This document shows positions 36,057-44,132 of a DNA stretch of 64,000 nucleotides, one piece after another; positions within the stretch are counted from its first letter, which is position 1; every line of letters begins with the position of its first letter. The notes beneath the pieces were generated by a model. That model was not told the DNA's origin and searched no databases. It saw only the letters and a program-made list of their open reading frames with translations. Made by a program: the position numbers and the translations under genes. The DNA is taken from positions 3,204,501-3,268,500 of the forward strand of contig NZ_JARUBL010000001.1 of the NCBI RefSeq assembly GCF_029626155.1. The letters are read 5' to 3'. Source of the stretch: Solwaraspora sp. WMMD1047. Its GTDB lineage: Bacteria; Actinomycetota; Actinomycetes; Mycobacteriales; Micromonosporaceae.

Positions 36057-37034
36057 TCACGGCGCGCGGGCCGTCGATACCGTGGTGCGGAACGTCTGCC
36101 GGTACACCGTTGGTGAGACCCCGATCGCGCCGGTCAGGTGCTGGCGGAGGGAGGCGGCGGTGCCGAAGCCGGCTTCGGTGGCGACCCGGTCGACCGGTAG
36201 GTCGGTCGTCTCCAGCAGCCGGCGGGCGTGTTCGACCCGTTGCCGTGCGAGCCACTGCACCGGTGTCATGCCGACCTCGGCGCGGAAGCGTCGCGAGAAC
36301 GTGCGGACGCTCATGCGGGCGTGCCGGGCGAATTCGGTGAGGGTGATCGGCCGGTGTAGCTGGCCGAGCGCCCACTGCCGGGTCTCGGACGTGGTCGTGG
36401 TTGCCGGTTCGGGCACCGGACGGTCGATGAACTGTGCCTGGCCGCCCTCGCGCCACGGCGGCACGACGCACAGCCGGGCCACCCGGTTGGCGGCGGCGCT
36501 GCCGTGGTCGCGGCGTACGAGGTGCAGACACAGATCGACGCCGGAGGCGACGCCGGCCGCGGTGAGCACCTCCCCGTCGTCGGTGAAGAGCACATCGGCA
36601 TCGACCTGTACGTCCGGGAAGGTCCGCTGGAAGTGTTCGGCGTTGTTCCAGTGTGTCGTCGCCGGTCGGCCGTCGAGCAGGCCGGCGGCGGCCAGCACGT
36701 ACGAGGCTGTGCAGATCGACACGATGCGGGTACCCGGCCGCAGCCGGCGCAGCGCCGCCGCGACGGGCTCGGGTAGCCAGTCCTGGTCGTCGACCGGATC
36801 GCACACGAAGGGCGGTAGCACCAGTGTGTCGGCCGTGTCGATCGCCTCGGGGCCGTGTTGGACGGCCACGGTGAAGTCCGCGCTGGTGGCGACTGGTCCG
36901 CCGTCGATGCTGCAGGTGACGACCTGGTACAGGGGTTCGTCGTCGGGGCCGGCAGCGGTACCGAAGATACGGACCGGAATGCTCAGCTCGAACGGGTACA
37001 CGCCGTCGAGCGCCAGGACGACCACGCGATGCAT
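36057..37034 (-). CDS. GlxA-like AraC-family regulator with DJ-1/PfpI domain
   Basis: This 325-residue regulator has an N-terminal class I glutamine amidotransferase-like DJ-1/PfpI domain (VVVLALDGVYPFELSIPVRIF, nucleophile-elbow region IVSICTASYVLAAAGLLDGR) and a C-terminal AraC double helix-turn-helix (MSVRTFSRRFRAEVGMTPVQWLARQRVEHARRLLE and VDRVATEAGFGTAASLRQHL). It is divergent from the oxidoreductase at 37137 with about 100 bases between them, a common regulator-target layout, so it probably controls that gene. Its 3' end touches an IS110 remnant. Confidence 0.9.
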   Translation of the reverse strand: MHRVVVLALDGVYPFELSIPVRIFGTAAGPDDEPLYQVVTCSIDGGPVATSADFTVAVQHGPEAIDTADTLVLPPFVCDPVDDQDWLPEPVAAALRRLRPGTRIVSICTASYVLAAAGLLDGRPATTHWNNAEHFQRTFPDVQVDADVLFTDDGEVLTAAGVASGVDLCLHLVRRDHGSAAANRVARLCVVPPWREGGQAQFIDRPVPEPATTTTSETRQWALGQLHRPITLTEFARHARMSVRTFSRRFRAEVGMTPVQWLARQRVEHARRLLETTDLPVDRVATEAGFGTAASLRQHLTGAIGVSPTVYRQTFRTTVSTARAP

Positions 37035-37136
37035 GGCCAGATCCTTTCACATATTGGCGATCCGGCCACTCGAACCGCGACCACCGTGCCGACAGGCTGG
37101 ATCGCACACAGCTGAGGACCTACAGAGGGGCTTGCG

Positions 37137-38063
37137 ATGCGTGCGATCGAACAGGACCGGCTCGGCGGGCCCGAGGTCCTCAAGCTGGTGGAGGTCGAAC
37201 CTCCCGAGCCCGGACCGGCGGAGGTACTGGTCCGCGTCCACGCGGTCGGGGTCAACCCGACCGACTATTGGCACCGGGCGACCGGCGGCCTGCTCGGCCG
37301 GCCGGTGCGGCTGGGCTGGGACCTGTCCGGCGTGGTCGAGGCCACCGGTGCCGGTGCCGCGTTGTACCGGCCTGGTGACGAGGTCTTCGGAGTGCCACGG
37401 CTACCGCAGGCGGCCGGTACCTACGCCGAGTACGTCACGGCGCCGTCGCGCCACCTCGCCCGCAAACCCGGCGTGCTGTCCCACGTCGAGGCGGCCGGTT
37501 TGGGACTCGCCGGGCTCACCGCCTGGCAGGCCCTCGTCGACGTCGCTGACGTCCGACCGGGCCAGCGCGTACTGGTTCACGCGGCCGCGGGCGGCGTCGG
37601 CCACCTCGCCGTGCAGGTGGCCAAGGCGCGCGGCGCGTACGTGATCGGCACCGCGACCGCCGCCAAACACACCTTCGTCGGCGGGTTGGGTGCCGACGAG
37701 GTCATCGACTACACCACGACGGACTTCACCGAACGCCTCCACGACCTCGACGTGGTCATCGACCCGATCGGCGGAGAGTACGGGCCGCGCTCACTGCGGA
37801 CCCTGCGCCCAGGCGGCATCCTGGTCGCCCTTGCCTCACCGGCCGAGACGTACCTGGAGAAGGAGGCAGCGCGGCACGGCAGACGCGCCCGATTCATGAT
37901 CGTCGAGCCGGACCGCGCCGGGCTCACATCCCTCGCTCACCTCGTCGCCGTAGGACAGCTCCGCGTGGAGGTGCACACAGTACTGCCCCTCGAACAGGCC
38001 GCCGAGGCCCACGAGATCGGCCAGGCCGGCCGTACCACAGGAAAGATCATCCTGAAACCCTGA
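37137..38063 (+). CDS. NADP-dependent zinc-free quinone oxidoreductase-like enzyme (MDR family)
   Basis: This 308-residue medium-chain reductase has a GroES-like N-terminus (VLVRVHAVGVNPTDYWHR), the NADPH-binding motif VLVHAAAGGVGHLAVQVAKA with following VIDYTTTDF, and a C-terminal LEQAAEAHEIGQAGRTTGKIIL. The structural and catalytic zinc cysteines of alcohol dehydrogenases are missing, so reduction of quinones or enones is likely. The ATG follows a GAGGGG-like site. It is the probable target of the divergent GlxA-like regulator. Confidence 0.9.
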   Translation: MRAIEQDRLGGPEVLKLVEVEPPEPGPAEVLVRVHAVGVNPTDYWHRATGGLLGRPVRLGWDLSGVVEATGAGAALYRPGDEVFGVPRLPQAAGTYAEYVTAPSRHLARKPGVLSHVEAAGLGLAGLTAWQALVDVADVRPGQRVLVHAAAGGVGHLAVQVAKARGAYVIGTATAAKHTFVGGLGADEVIDYTTTDFTERLHDLDVVIDPIGGEYGPRSLRTLRPGGILVALASPAETYLEKEAARHGRRARFMIVEPDRAGLTSLAHLVAVGQLRVEVHTVLPLEQAAEAHEIGQAGRTTGKIILKP

Positions 38064-38254
38064 CCTCCCGCGCCAATCCTGCCAAGCCAGAGAGCATCCG
38101 CTCATCGGCCACGTCCGGGCGTCCTCGCACCTGCCCACGCCCGAGGTCGCGGTCGCGGAAGATGACGGCGGTGCCAGGGGGTGTTCGTTCTCCGCCATGC
38201 AACCCCGCTTGCTTGCGAATCGTCATGGGGCTGTGAGAGTGAAGGAGGGCGGGT

Positions 38255-38770
38255 GTGAAATCTGACCGTGACGAGCAGTTCCACAACTTCGTGCTCAGTC
38301 ATCGCGCCGGGCTGGTACGCACGGCGACGCTGCTGACCGCGGGTGACGCGCATCTGGCCGAGGATCTGGTTCAGTCCACCCTGACCAAGCTGTACCTCGC
38401 CTGGCCGGCGTTCCGGCGGGCGGACAACGTCGAGGGCTACCTGCGCCGAACCCTCGTCAACGCGTTCACCGACGAACGCCGTCGGTGGTGGCGCCGCCAC
38501 GAACGTTCGGTAGCGGAACTTCCGGACCGGCCCCGCGCCGAACCGGGCGGCGGCGGCGACCTCGACGACGGCCTGCGCGCGGCCCTTCGCGACCTGCCAC
38601 CAAAGATGCGCGCCGCGGTGGTTTTCCGCTACTTCTATGACCTTTCCGTAGCCGACACCGCCGACGCCCTCGGCTGCTCCGAGGGAACGGTGAAGAGCCA
38701 GACCGCCCGCGCCCTGGACCGGTTGCGGGCCGCCCTTGACGAGTTTTCCCCGATAGGAGTCACCCGATGA
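38255..38770 (+). CDS. RNA polymerase sigma-70 factor, SigE family (ECF)
   Basis: This 171-residue ECF sigma factor has region 2 (FHNFVLSHRAGLVRTATLLT, AEDLVQSTLTKLYLAWPAF, VEGYLRRTLVNAFTDERRRWWRR) and region 4 (LRDLPPKMRAAVVFRYFYDLSVADTADALGCSEGTVKSQTARALDRLR), matching the actinobacterial SigE-family pattern. A GTG start four to five bases after AAGGAGG is well supported. It overlaps the following membrane protein gene by four bases, suggesting that protein is its partner. Confidence 0.92.
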   Translation: MKSDRDEQFHNFVLSHRAGLVRTATLLTAGDAHLAEDLVQSTLTKLYLAWPAFRRADNVEGYLRRTLVNAFTDERRRWWRRHERSVAELPDRPRAEPGGGGDLDDGLRAALRDLPPKMRAAVVFRYFYDLSVADTADALGCSEGTVKSQTARALDRLRAALDEFSPIGVTR

Positions 38771-39405
38771 TGGATCTGCACGACCGGCTTGCCCGGATCG
38801 CCGGCCCGGCCGCCGAGCCGTCGGCCGCCGAGGCCGACGCCGACCTGGCCCGGGGCCGCCGGGCGCTGCGCCGTCGCCGGTCCGTCCGCACGCTCGGTGC
38901 CTCGGCCTTCGCGGTCGCCGCGCTGGCCGCCGCCGTCACCATCGGCACCCAGACCGGCCCGACCACCACTGCGAACAACGCACCGGCCCAAGTCTTCGCT
39001 ACCCGCCTCGTGGCCTACGAGGGCAAACAGCCACAAGGCTTCACGATCGACAAAGTCCCAGCGGGCTGGGAGATCCAAGGCGGCGACGCCGCCAATCTGA
39101 CGATCGCGCCAGAGAACGCGGCGAACAAGAGCCCAAACGTCTACGTCGACAAGATCCTCATCACTCTGCAGCCGAAGAGCGACCACTCCACCCCGACCGG
39201 TACGCAGCTCGATGTCGGCGGCAAGCCCGGCGTGCTCAATGCCGCTGAAGGCCAGTACGGCGGCAAGAACCTGTGGGTCAAGCAGCCCGACGGCGTCTGG
39301 ATGCTGGTGCAGATCTGGGACGCCCGTGGGTGGACCCAGCAGGACATCGTCGAGTTCGCCGACGGGATCCACGTCCAGCCAGGCGTCGTACGCCCCCACG
39401 ACTGA
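38767..39405 (+). CDS. Single-pass membrane protein co-encoded with the sigma factor
   Basis: This 212-residue protein has a cytoplasmic basic segment (RGRRALRRRRSVRTLG), one transmembrane helix at about residues 42-60 and an external domain with no recognised fold (EGKQPQGFTIDKVPAGWEIQ). SigE-family sigma genes in actinomycetes are often followed by such proteins. An anti-sigma or signal-sensing role is inferred only from the ATGA overlap. No zinc anti-sigma motif (HxxxCxxC) is present. Confidence 0.75.
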   Translation: MMDLHDRLARIAGPAAEPSAAEADADLARGRRALRRRRSVRTLGASAFAVAALAAAVTIGTQTGPTTTANNAPAQVFATRLVAYEGKQPQGFTIDKVPAGWEIQGGDAANLTIAPENAANKSPNVYVDKILITLQPKSDHSTPTGTQLDVGGKPGVLNAAEGQYGGKNLWVKQPDGVWMLVQIWDARGWTQQDIVEFADGIHVQPGVVRPHD

Positions 39406-39501
39406 TGCATGCTGTCCGGCCGCTGGCGTCAACCACGCCCGCGCCCAGTCGATCTGCTTAATCTGACCGGGCTGGTGCAGCAGCCGCTGGTCCGGGCGCA
39501 T

Positions 39502-42342
39502 TCACCGGCCATTGGGATACTCGGTCAGCGCCCGTAGCCCGGCGTGGGAGCGGGCCTGCTCGTGCCCGGCCTCCGCGGCGGCGGCGTGCGCCGCGGCGCG
39601 GCGGAACAGCTCCGCCGCGGCGTCCCGCCGGCCGGCCGCGAGGAGGGTTTCGCCGTATTCCAGGTGCACCTGGGCGGCCAACTGGCGGTCGTGCAGGCCG
39701 TCGATCACCTCGATGGCCGTCCGGTGCCGGGCGATGGCGTCGGCGAACCGGCCCTGCCGGCGGTACAGGACACCGAGCGCACCGGCCGCCTCCGCCGCGG
39801 CCGGCTTGTAGCCGTTCCGCAGGTTGAGGCTGAGCGCCAGGCGCAGCATCCGCTCGGCCGGCCGGTGGCCCATCCGCATCCGGGTGGCGGCCACGTTGCC
39901 GAAGGTGTTGTACCGCTCGGCGTCGACCCCGGCGACGCCGGCGAGGAACATCGCCCTTCGGAACCAGTCGAGGCTCTCCGCGAGGTCGCCCCGCCGGGCC
40001 GCCGCCAGGCCGAGCGTGTTCAGCGGATTGGTCATGTCCTCCGGTTCGGCGCAGGCGCGGGCGTGGTCGAGCACCCGCCGGGCCGCCCGGTAACCGCCCT
40101 CGATGTCGCCGAGCAGGTACCGCAGCGTGGCGAGGTTTGCCAGACAGGTGTTGGCGGAGTTCACGTCACCGAGCCGGCTGAAGTTCTCATAGGCGGTCTG
40201 CACCAGGTCGACCGCCTTCCGCGCCCGGCCGGTGCGGAACAGACCCGATGCCAGGTAGTTCGCCATCACGGCGGTCATCCGGAGGTCGCCGTCCCGGCGT
40301 GCGGCCGCCAGGCCCAGCCGGTGCGCCTCGATCAGCTCGTCGTACTCGGCGGCCAGGTACCACATCCGCCACGCCGCGCGGGCCAGTTGCCACACGCACC
40401 GGGTGGCACCGGTCGCGTCCGCCAGTCGCACGATCGAGAGATGGTCGCACCGGTTGCGGTCGAGCCACCGGCGCTGGTCCAGCTCCCCGCCGGGCAGCAG
40501 ATCCGGCCGCAGTGGCGGGTCCAGCTCCATCGTCCGCAGGCTGTACGGGGACTCCAACGGTCGGGCCACCGTCGCGGCGGCGTGCGTGGCGTGGTCGAAC
40601 AGCCGCCGTAGGGCGGCCTGCCGCTCCGGTTGGTCCGCCGCGGCCAGCGTGGCGGCGTACTGCCGGATCAGGTCGTGCAGCCGGTACGTCGCGAAGTCCT
40701 GCTCCTCGACCAGGTTGACATCCGCGAGCTCGGCCAGCAGGTCCTCGGCGTCGTCGCGCGGCAGATCCGCCAGGGCTGCCGCGACCGGCGCGTCGAACCG
40801 TTCGCCGGGGTAGAGGCCGAGCAGCCGAAACAGCCGTTGCAGCGGCGTCGCCAGCTGGTTGTACGACAGCGCGAACGCCGCCGCCACGGTGCGGTCCTCG
40901 GCGGTCAACTCGGCCAGCGCGGTGTCGCCGAGGCGGTCCAGCAGGTCGGCGACCCGCCAGCGGCGGCGGCGGGACAGCCGGGCCGCGGCCAACCGTACGG
41001 CGAGCGGCAGCAGTCCACAGCGGCGCACCACCTCTCTCACCGCCACCGGCTCGGCTACGGCGCGCTCGCCGACGATCCGAATGAACAGGTCGGCCGCCTC
41101 CGCTTCGGTCAGCACCGCCAGCGGTTGCGTCCGGACGCCGTCCAGGCCGGTGAGCCGGTGCCGGCTGGTCACCAGCGTCAGGTGGTCGCCGCAGCCCGGC
41201 AGCAGCGGCAGGACCTGCGCGCTGGTGGCCGCGTTGTCGAGGACCAGCACGGTACGGCGCCGGGCCAGCTCGCTGCGCCACTGGGCGGTCCGTTGGTCGA
41301 TCGGCCCGGCGATCCGGTTGGCCGCAACGCCGAGCTGCCGCAGCAGGGTACTCAGGGCCGCGCCGTGATCGACCGCCTCCCGGTCGCTGTGCCCGTGCAG
41401 GTCGATGAACAGGTGTGCGTCCGGATAGCGGTCGACCGCGAGTTCGGCGAGCCGGATCGCCAGCGTGGTCTTGCCGACGCCGGCCATGCCGTCGAAGACG
41501 TGGACCGACGGGCCGGGCGGCGCGGTGTCCACCTGGGTGCGGAACCGGTCGAGCAGGGCCGTCCGGCCGGTGAAGTCGCCGACCGCCCGGGGCAGGCAGC
41601 GGATCGGCGCGGCACCCGCGGGCACCGGCGCGGCGGGCAGCTCGCCGGCCAGCATCTGCCGGTGCAGCGCCTGCAGCTCCGGGCCCGGTTCGATGCCCAG
41701 CTCGTCAACGAGCGCCGCCCGGGTCCGCCGGTACTCGGCCAGCGCGTCGGCCCGGCGCCCGCCGGCGTACAGCGAGCGGATCAGCTGGCCGCGCAGGCGC
41801 TCCCGGGTCGGGAACCGCTCGACCAGGCGATGCAGGTCGGCCGGCGGGACCCGCTCACCGCCGACGGTGAGCTCCAACTCGACCCAGTCCTCCACCGCGG
41901 TGGCGTAGTGCTGGTCCAGTGCGGCGGCCAGCCGGTGGACCGCGGGGCTGTCGATGTCGCCGAGCGCCGGGCCGCGCCACAGGTCGAGACCCTGGCGCAG
42001 CAGGGCGGCCGCGCTGTCCGGGTCGGGTTCGGCCCGGGCGGCGGCGACCAACCGGTGGTACACCAGGGCATCCAGGTCGTCGTCGGCGACGTCGAGGCGG
42101 TAACCGGCCGGGACGGTCCGGATGTTGTCGGCGGGCAGCGCCCGACGCAGCCGGGACACGCAGGTGTGCAGCTGCGCCCGGGCGGTGGCCGGCGGCCGTT
42201 CCTGCCAGACCGCGTCGACGAGGGCGTCGACGCCGACGCCGCGGCCGGAATGCAGCAACAGCATGGCCAGCACCACCCGGTCGCGGCCGGCGGTGACCTC
42301 CGTGTCCCGGACGGCGAGTCCACCGAGGATCCGATACCTCAT
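39502..42342 (-). CDS. AfsR/SARP-family transcriptional regulator with NB-ARC ATPase and TPR
   Basis: This 946-residue protein starts at ATG 42342 (MRYRILGGLAV). An upstream in-frame extension exists but is arginine/proline junk. It has an OmpR-type DNA-binding domain (residues 1-90), BTAD domain (about 95-240), an NB-ARC ATPase with P-loop FDGMAGVGKTTLA near residue 286, RRTVLVLDNAATSAQVLPLLPG, the GLLPLAVRLAAARL motif, and C-terminal TPR-like helices. It is divergent from the ricin-type lectin at 42510. It is a different subtype from the regulator at 17953, with an AfsR-like rather than LAL-like ATPase. Confidence 0.9.
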   Translation of the reverse strand: MRYRILGGLAVRDTEVTAGRDRVVLAMLLLHSGRGVGVDALVDAVWQERPPATARAQLHTCVSRLRRALPADNIRTVPAGYRLDVADDDLDALVYHRLVAAARAEPDPDSAAALLRQGLDLWRGPALGDIDSPAVHRLAAALDQHYATAVEDWVELELTVGGERVPPADLHRLVERFPTRERLRGQLIRSLYAGGRRADALAEYRRTRAALVDELGIEPGPELQALHRQMLAGELPAAPVPAGAAPIRCLPRAVGDFTGRTALLDRFRTQVDTAPPGPSVHVFDGMAGVGKTTLAIRLAELAVDRYPDAHLFIDLHGHSDREAVDHGAALSTLLRQLGVAANRIAGPIDQRTAQWRSELARRRTVLVLDNAATSAQVLPLLPGCGDHLTLVTSRHRLTGLDGVRTQPLAVLTEAEAADLFIRIVGERAVAEPVAVREVVRRCGLLPLAVRLAAARLSRRRRWRVADLLDRLGDTALAELTAEDRTVAAAFALSYNQLATPLQRLFRLLGLYPGERFDAPVAAALADLPRDDAEDLLAELADVNLVEEQDFATYRLHDLIRQYAATLAAADQPERQAALRRLFDHATHAAATVARPLESPYSLRTMELDPPLRPDLLPGGELDQRRWLDRNRCDHLSIVRLADATGATRCVWQLARAAWRMWYLAAEYDELIEAHRLGLAAARRDGDLRMTAVMANYLASGLFRTGRARKAVDLVQTAYENFSRLGDVNSANTCLANLATLRYLLGDIEGGYRAARRVLDHARACAEPEDMTNPLNTLGLAAARRGDLAESLDWFRRAMFLAGVAGVDAERYNTFGNVAATRMRMGHRPAERMLRLALSLNLRNGYKPAAAEAAGALGVLYRRQGRFADAIARHRTAIEVIDGLHDRQLAAQVHLEYGETLLAAGRRDAAAELFRRAAAHAAAAEAGHEQARSHAGLRALTEYPNGR

Positions 42343-42509
42343 GCGAGGCAACCTATCGACCCCGCTCGCATCGTGGTCGGTCCGCCCTCTCGGCGGGCGA
42401 GAGGAGACCGAGAGTCCGGCGGTAGGGACCGCCCTTAATCTTCGCCCTCGTAGGGTTCGGCGGACGACGTCGGCCACCGGGCCGCCCGCCGGGACACGAG
42501 GGGGATGTC

Positions 42510-43139
42510 GTGCGAAGAATTCATCGCCAACTCGCCGGAACCAGCCGCCGGCAACTGGCAGTAGTGCTCGTGGCAGCCGTCGCCGCGGTCCTCGGGGTGG
42601 GGGCTCCCGCGCGTGCGGAGTCCGCGCCCGCGCTGTCGGGGGATCCGGTGAGCCTGGCCGAACTGCGGGCGCAGGTGTCGGGGGGCACCTCCGCCGCGGC
42701 CGCGGAGTGGCACTACATCTCGAATCTGAACAGCGGCAAGGTGCTGACGGTGCGCAGCAGTGCCAGCGGCGCTCCGGTCGTTCAGTGGGAGCAGCGGCGG
42801 GGCGATCAGGCACAGGCGTGGACGTTCACCCCCGCGAACGAATACGGCACCGGTTGGGTGTACGTCCGCAACGCATACACGTCTTCCTGGAAGGCCATGG
42901 GCATCAGCCGCTCCGGTCGGAGCAATGGTGACCCGGCGATTCAGTGGGATCACCGGCCGGGTCTCGCGGACCAGGTCTGGGGTTTCTACGGCGGCACCCT
43001 CGGCATCTACCAGATCAAGAATCGGAACAGCGACAAGTGCCTGGCGATCCCGGCCAGCAGCATGGCCAACGTGCAGGCGATCCAGTGGCAGTGCAGCACC
43101 AATTTCGACCAGCGGTGGGTGCTGACCGCCTGGTCGTGA
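42510..43139 (+). CDS. Secreted ricin-type beta-trefoil lectin-like protein
   Basis: This 209-residue protein starts at GTG 42510 and has a signal peptide (twin-basic start, hydrophobic AVVLVAAVAAVLGVGAPARA, residues 1-35). A short linker is followed by one beta-trefoil with QxW repeats in QAQAWTF, DQVWGF and DQRWVL, the last with a Cys pair (KCLAIP, QWQCS). No catalytic domain is attached, so carbohydrate binding outside the cell is the likely role. It is divergent from the AfsR-like regulator. Confidence 0.85.
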   Translation: MRRIHRQLAGTSRRQLAVVLVAAVAAVLGVGAPARAESAPALSGDPVSLAELRAQVSGGTSAAAAEWHYISNLNSGKVLTVRSSASGAPVVQWEQRRGDQAQAWTFTPANEYGTGWVYVRNAYTSSWKAMGISRSGRSNGDPAIQWDHRPGLADQVWGFYGGTLGIYQIKNRNSDKCLAIPASSMANVQAIQWQCSTNFDQRWVLTAWS

Positions 43140-43188
43140 GGCGCCAGCTTCCGCCTACCGGGTGACGCGGCGCGCGGACGCCACCATC

Positions 43189-43247
43189 CCGCAGCGAGGC
43201 TCCGGGGGCGCGCCGAACTACGGCACGCCCCCGGAGCCTCGCTGCGG
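43189..43247 (+). terminator. Strong 22-base-pair hairpin after the lectin gene
   Basis: The arms 43189-43210 and 43226-43247 are exact reverse complements and enclose a 15-base loop. It sits 50 bases after the lectin stop and before the convergent DUF4386 gene, so it probably ends transcription from both sides. No U-tract follows. Confidence 0.75.
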
Positions 43248-43343
43248 CCGTTCTGGCCGGGGCCGACCGCTGCGGCTGTCGGCAGCAGACTCCGGCGGCC
43301 CGGCGACGCTGGCAGGGGTCGCCGGGGAGGGCGGTGCTGACCG

Positions 43344-44063
43344 TCACCGGGCGATCGAGGTCAGGACTTCCGGTGAGTCGTGGCGGTCGTTGAGCCGGTC
43401 GCCCCGGAGGAGGAACCACAGCGCCAGCGACAGCTCCCCCACCAGGCTCGGAAGCAGGATCAGCGGAACCAGCCGTTCCTGCACCCCGGGTGCGACCACG
43501 AAGGTCAACGTGTTCACGACGTAGGCGATCCCCGCCGCGACCATCAGCCATCCGATGATCCGTGGCACGCGCCGGCTTCCGAGGATCAGCACGCCGACCA
43601 GCACGCAGAACCCGGCGAACAGGACGAGCGCGATGCCGAATCCGGCCGAGAACAGCCGGACGGCCAGGTATGCCAGCGCCTCGTCCGGCCCGCCGAGCGC
43701 ATCGCGTTCCCGCAGCATCGCGGCCGGCACGTACATCTGCAGCAGGCTCATCGCCTCGATCGCCACGGACGTGACGGCGCAGGCGAGCGCGAGTCGCGCG
43801 AGGGTCGCCTGTACCGACTTGAACAGCTCGCTGACCAGAACGTTGACCACCAGGGCGGGCAGCAGGTAGAGCAGGTGGACCGCCAGCCCCCAGCGCCACA
43901 GCGTCTCGTTCTCCGCGATCGCCTCGACGGTCGCCGCCGGGTCCCCGGGGACGACCAGCGTGCCTCGTACCGCCATCTCGGCGAACAACCCACCGGCGAT
44001 GACCAGGAGATAGCAGAGCCCGGCGATCCGGGCGAGGAGAGCGGGGCGTACGGCGTCATTCAT
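43344..44063 (-). CDS. DUF4386 integral membrane protein
   Basis: This 239-residue protein resembles the DUF4386 family, with about six hydrophobic helices (LARIAGLCYLLVIAGGLFAEM, LLYLLPALVVNVLVSELF, AGFGIALVLFAGFCVLVGVLI, and others) and a charged C-terminus. Its function is unknown. It is divergent from the LuxR-type regulator at 44133 with about 70 bases between them, so it may be that regulator's target. Confidence 0.85.
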   Translation of the reverse strand: MNDAVRPALLARIAGLCYLLVIAGGLFAEMAVRGTLVVPGDPAATVEAIAENETLWRWGLAVHLLYLLPALVVNVLVSELFKSVQATLARLALACAVTSVAIEAMSLLQMYVPAAMLRERDALGGPDEALAYLAVRLFSAGFGIALVLFAGFCVLVGVLILGSRRVPRIIGWLMVAAGIAYVVNTLTFVVAPGVQERLVPLILLPSLVGELSLALWFLLRGDRLNDRHDSPEVLTSIAR

Positions 44064-44132
44064 CAGGTCAGGCTAGGTTGGCGGCGGACCGTGCGGACAT
44101 CACGCGAATTCGTGGGTACTCTGCTGGCCAGG

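Noticed and set aside
34454-36340. Plus-strand open frame of about 630 codons overlapping the CHAT gene in another frame
   Set aside because: It is Arg/Pro/Thr-rich shadow sequence through the CHAT domain. Only its 35.9-36.05 kb part is meaningful, as an IS110 remnant.
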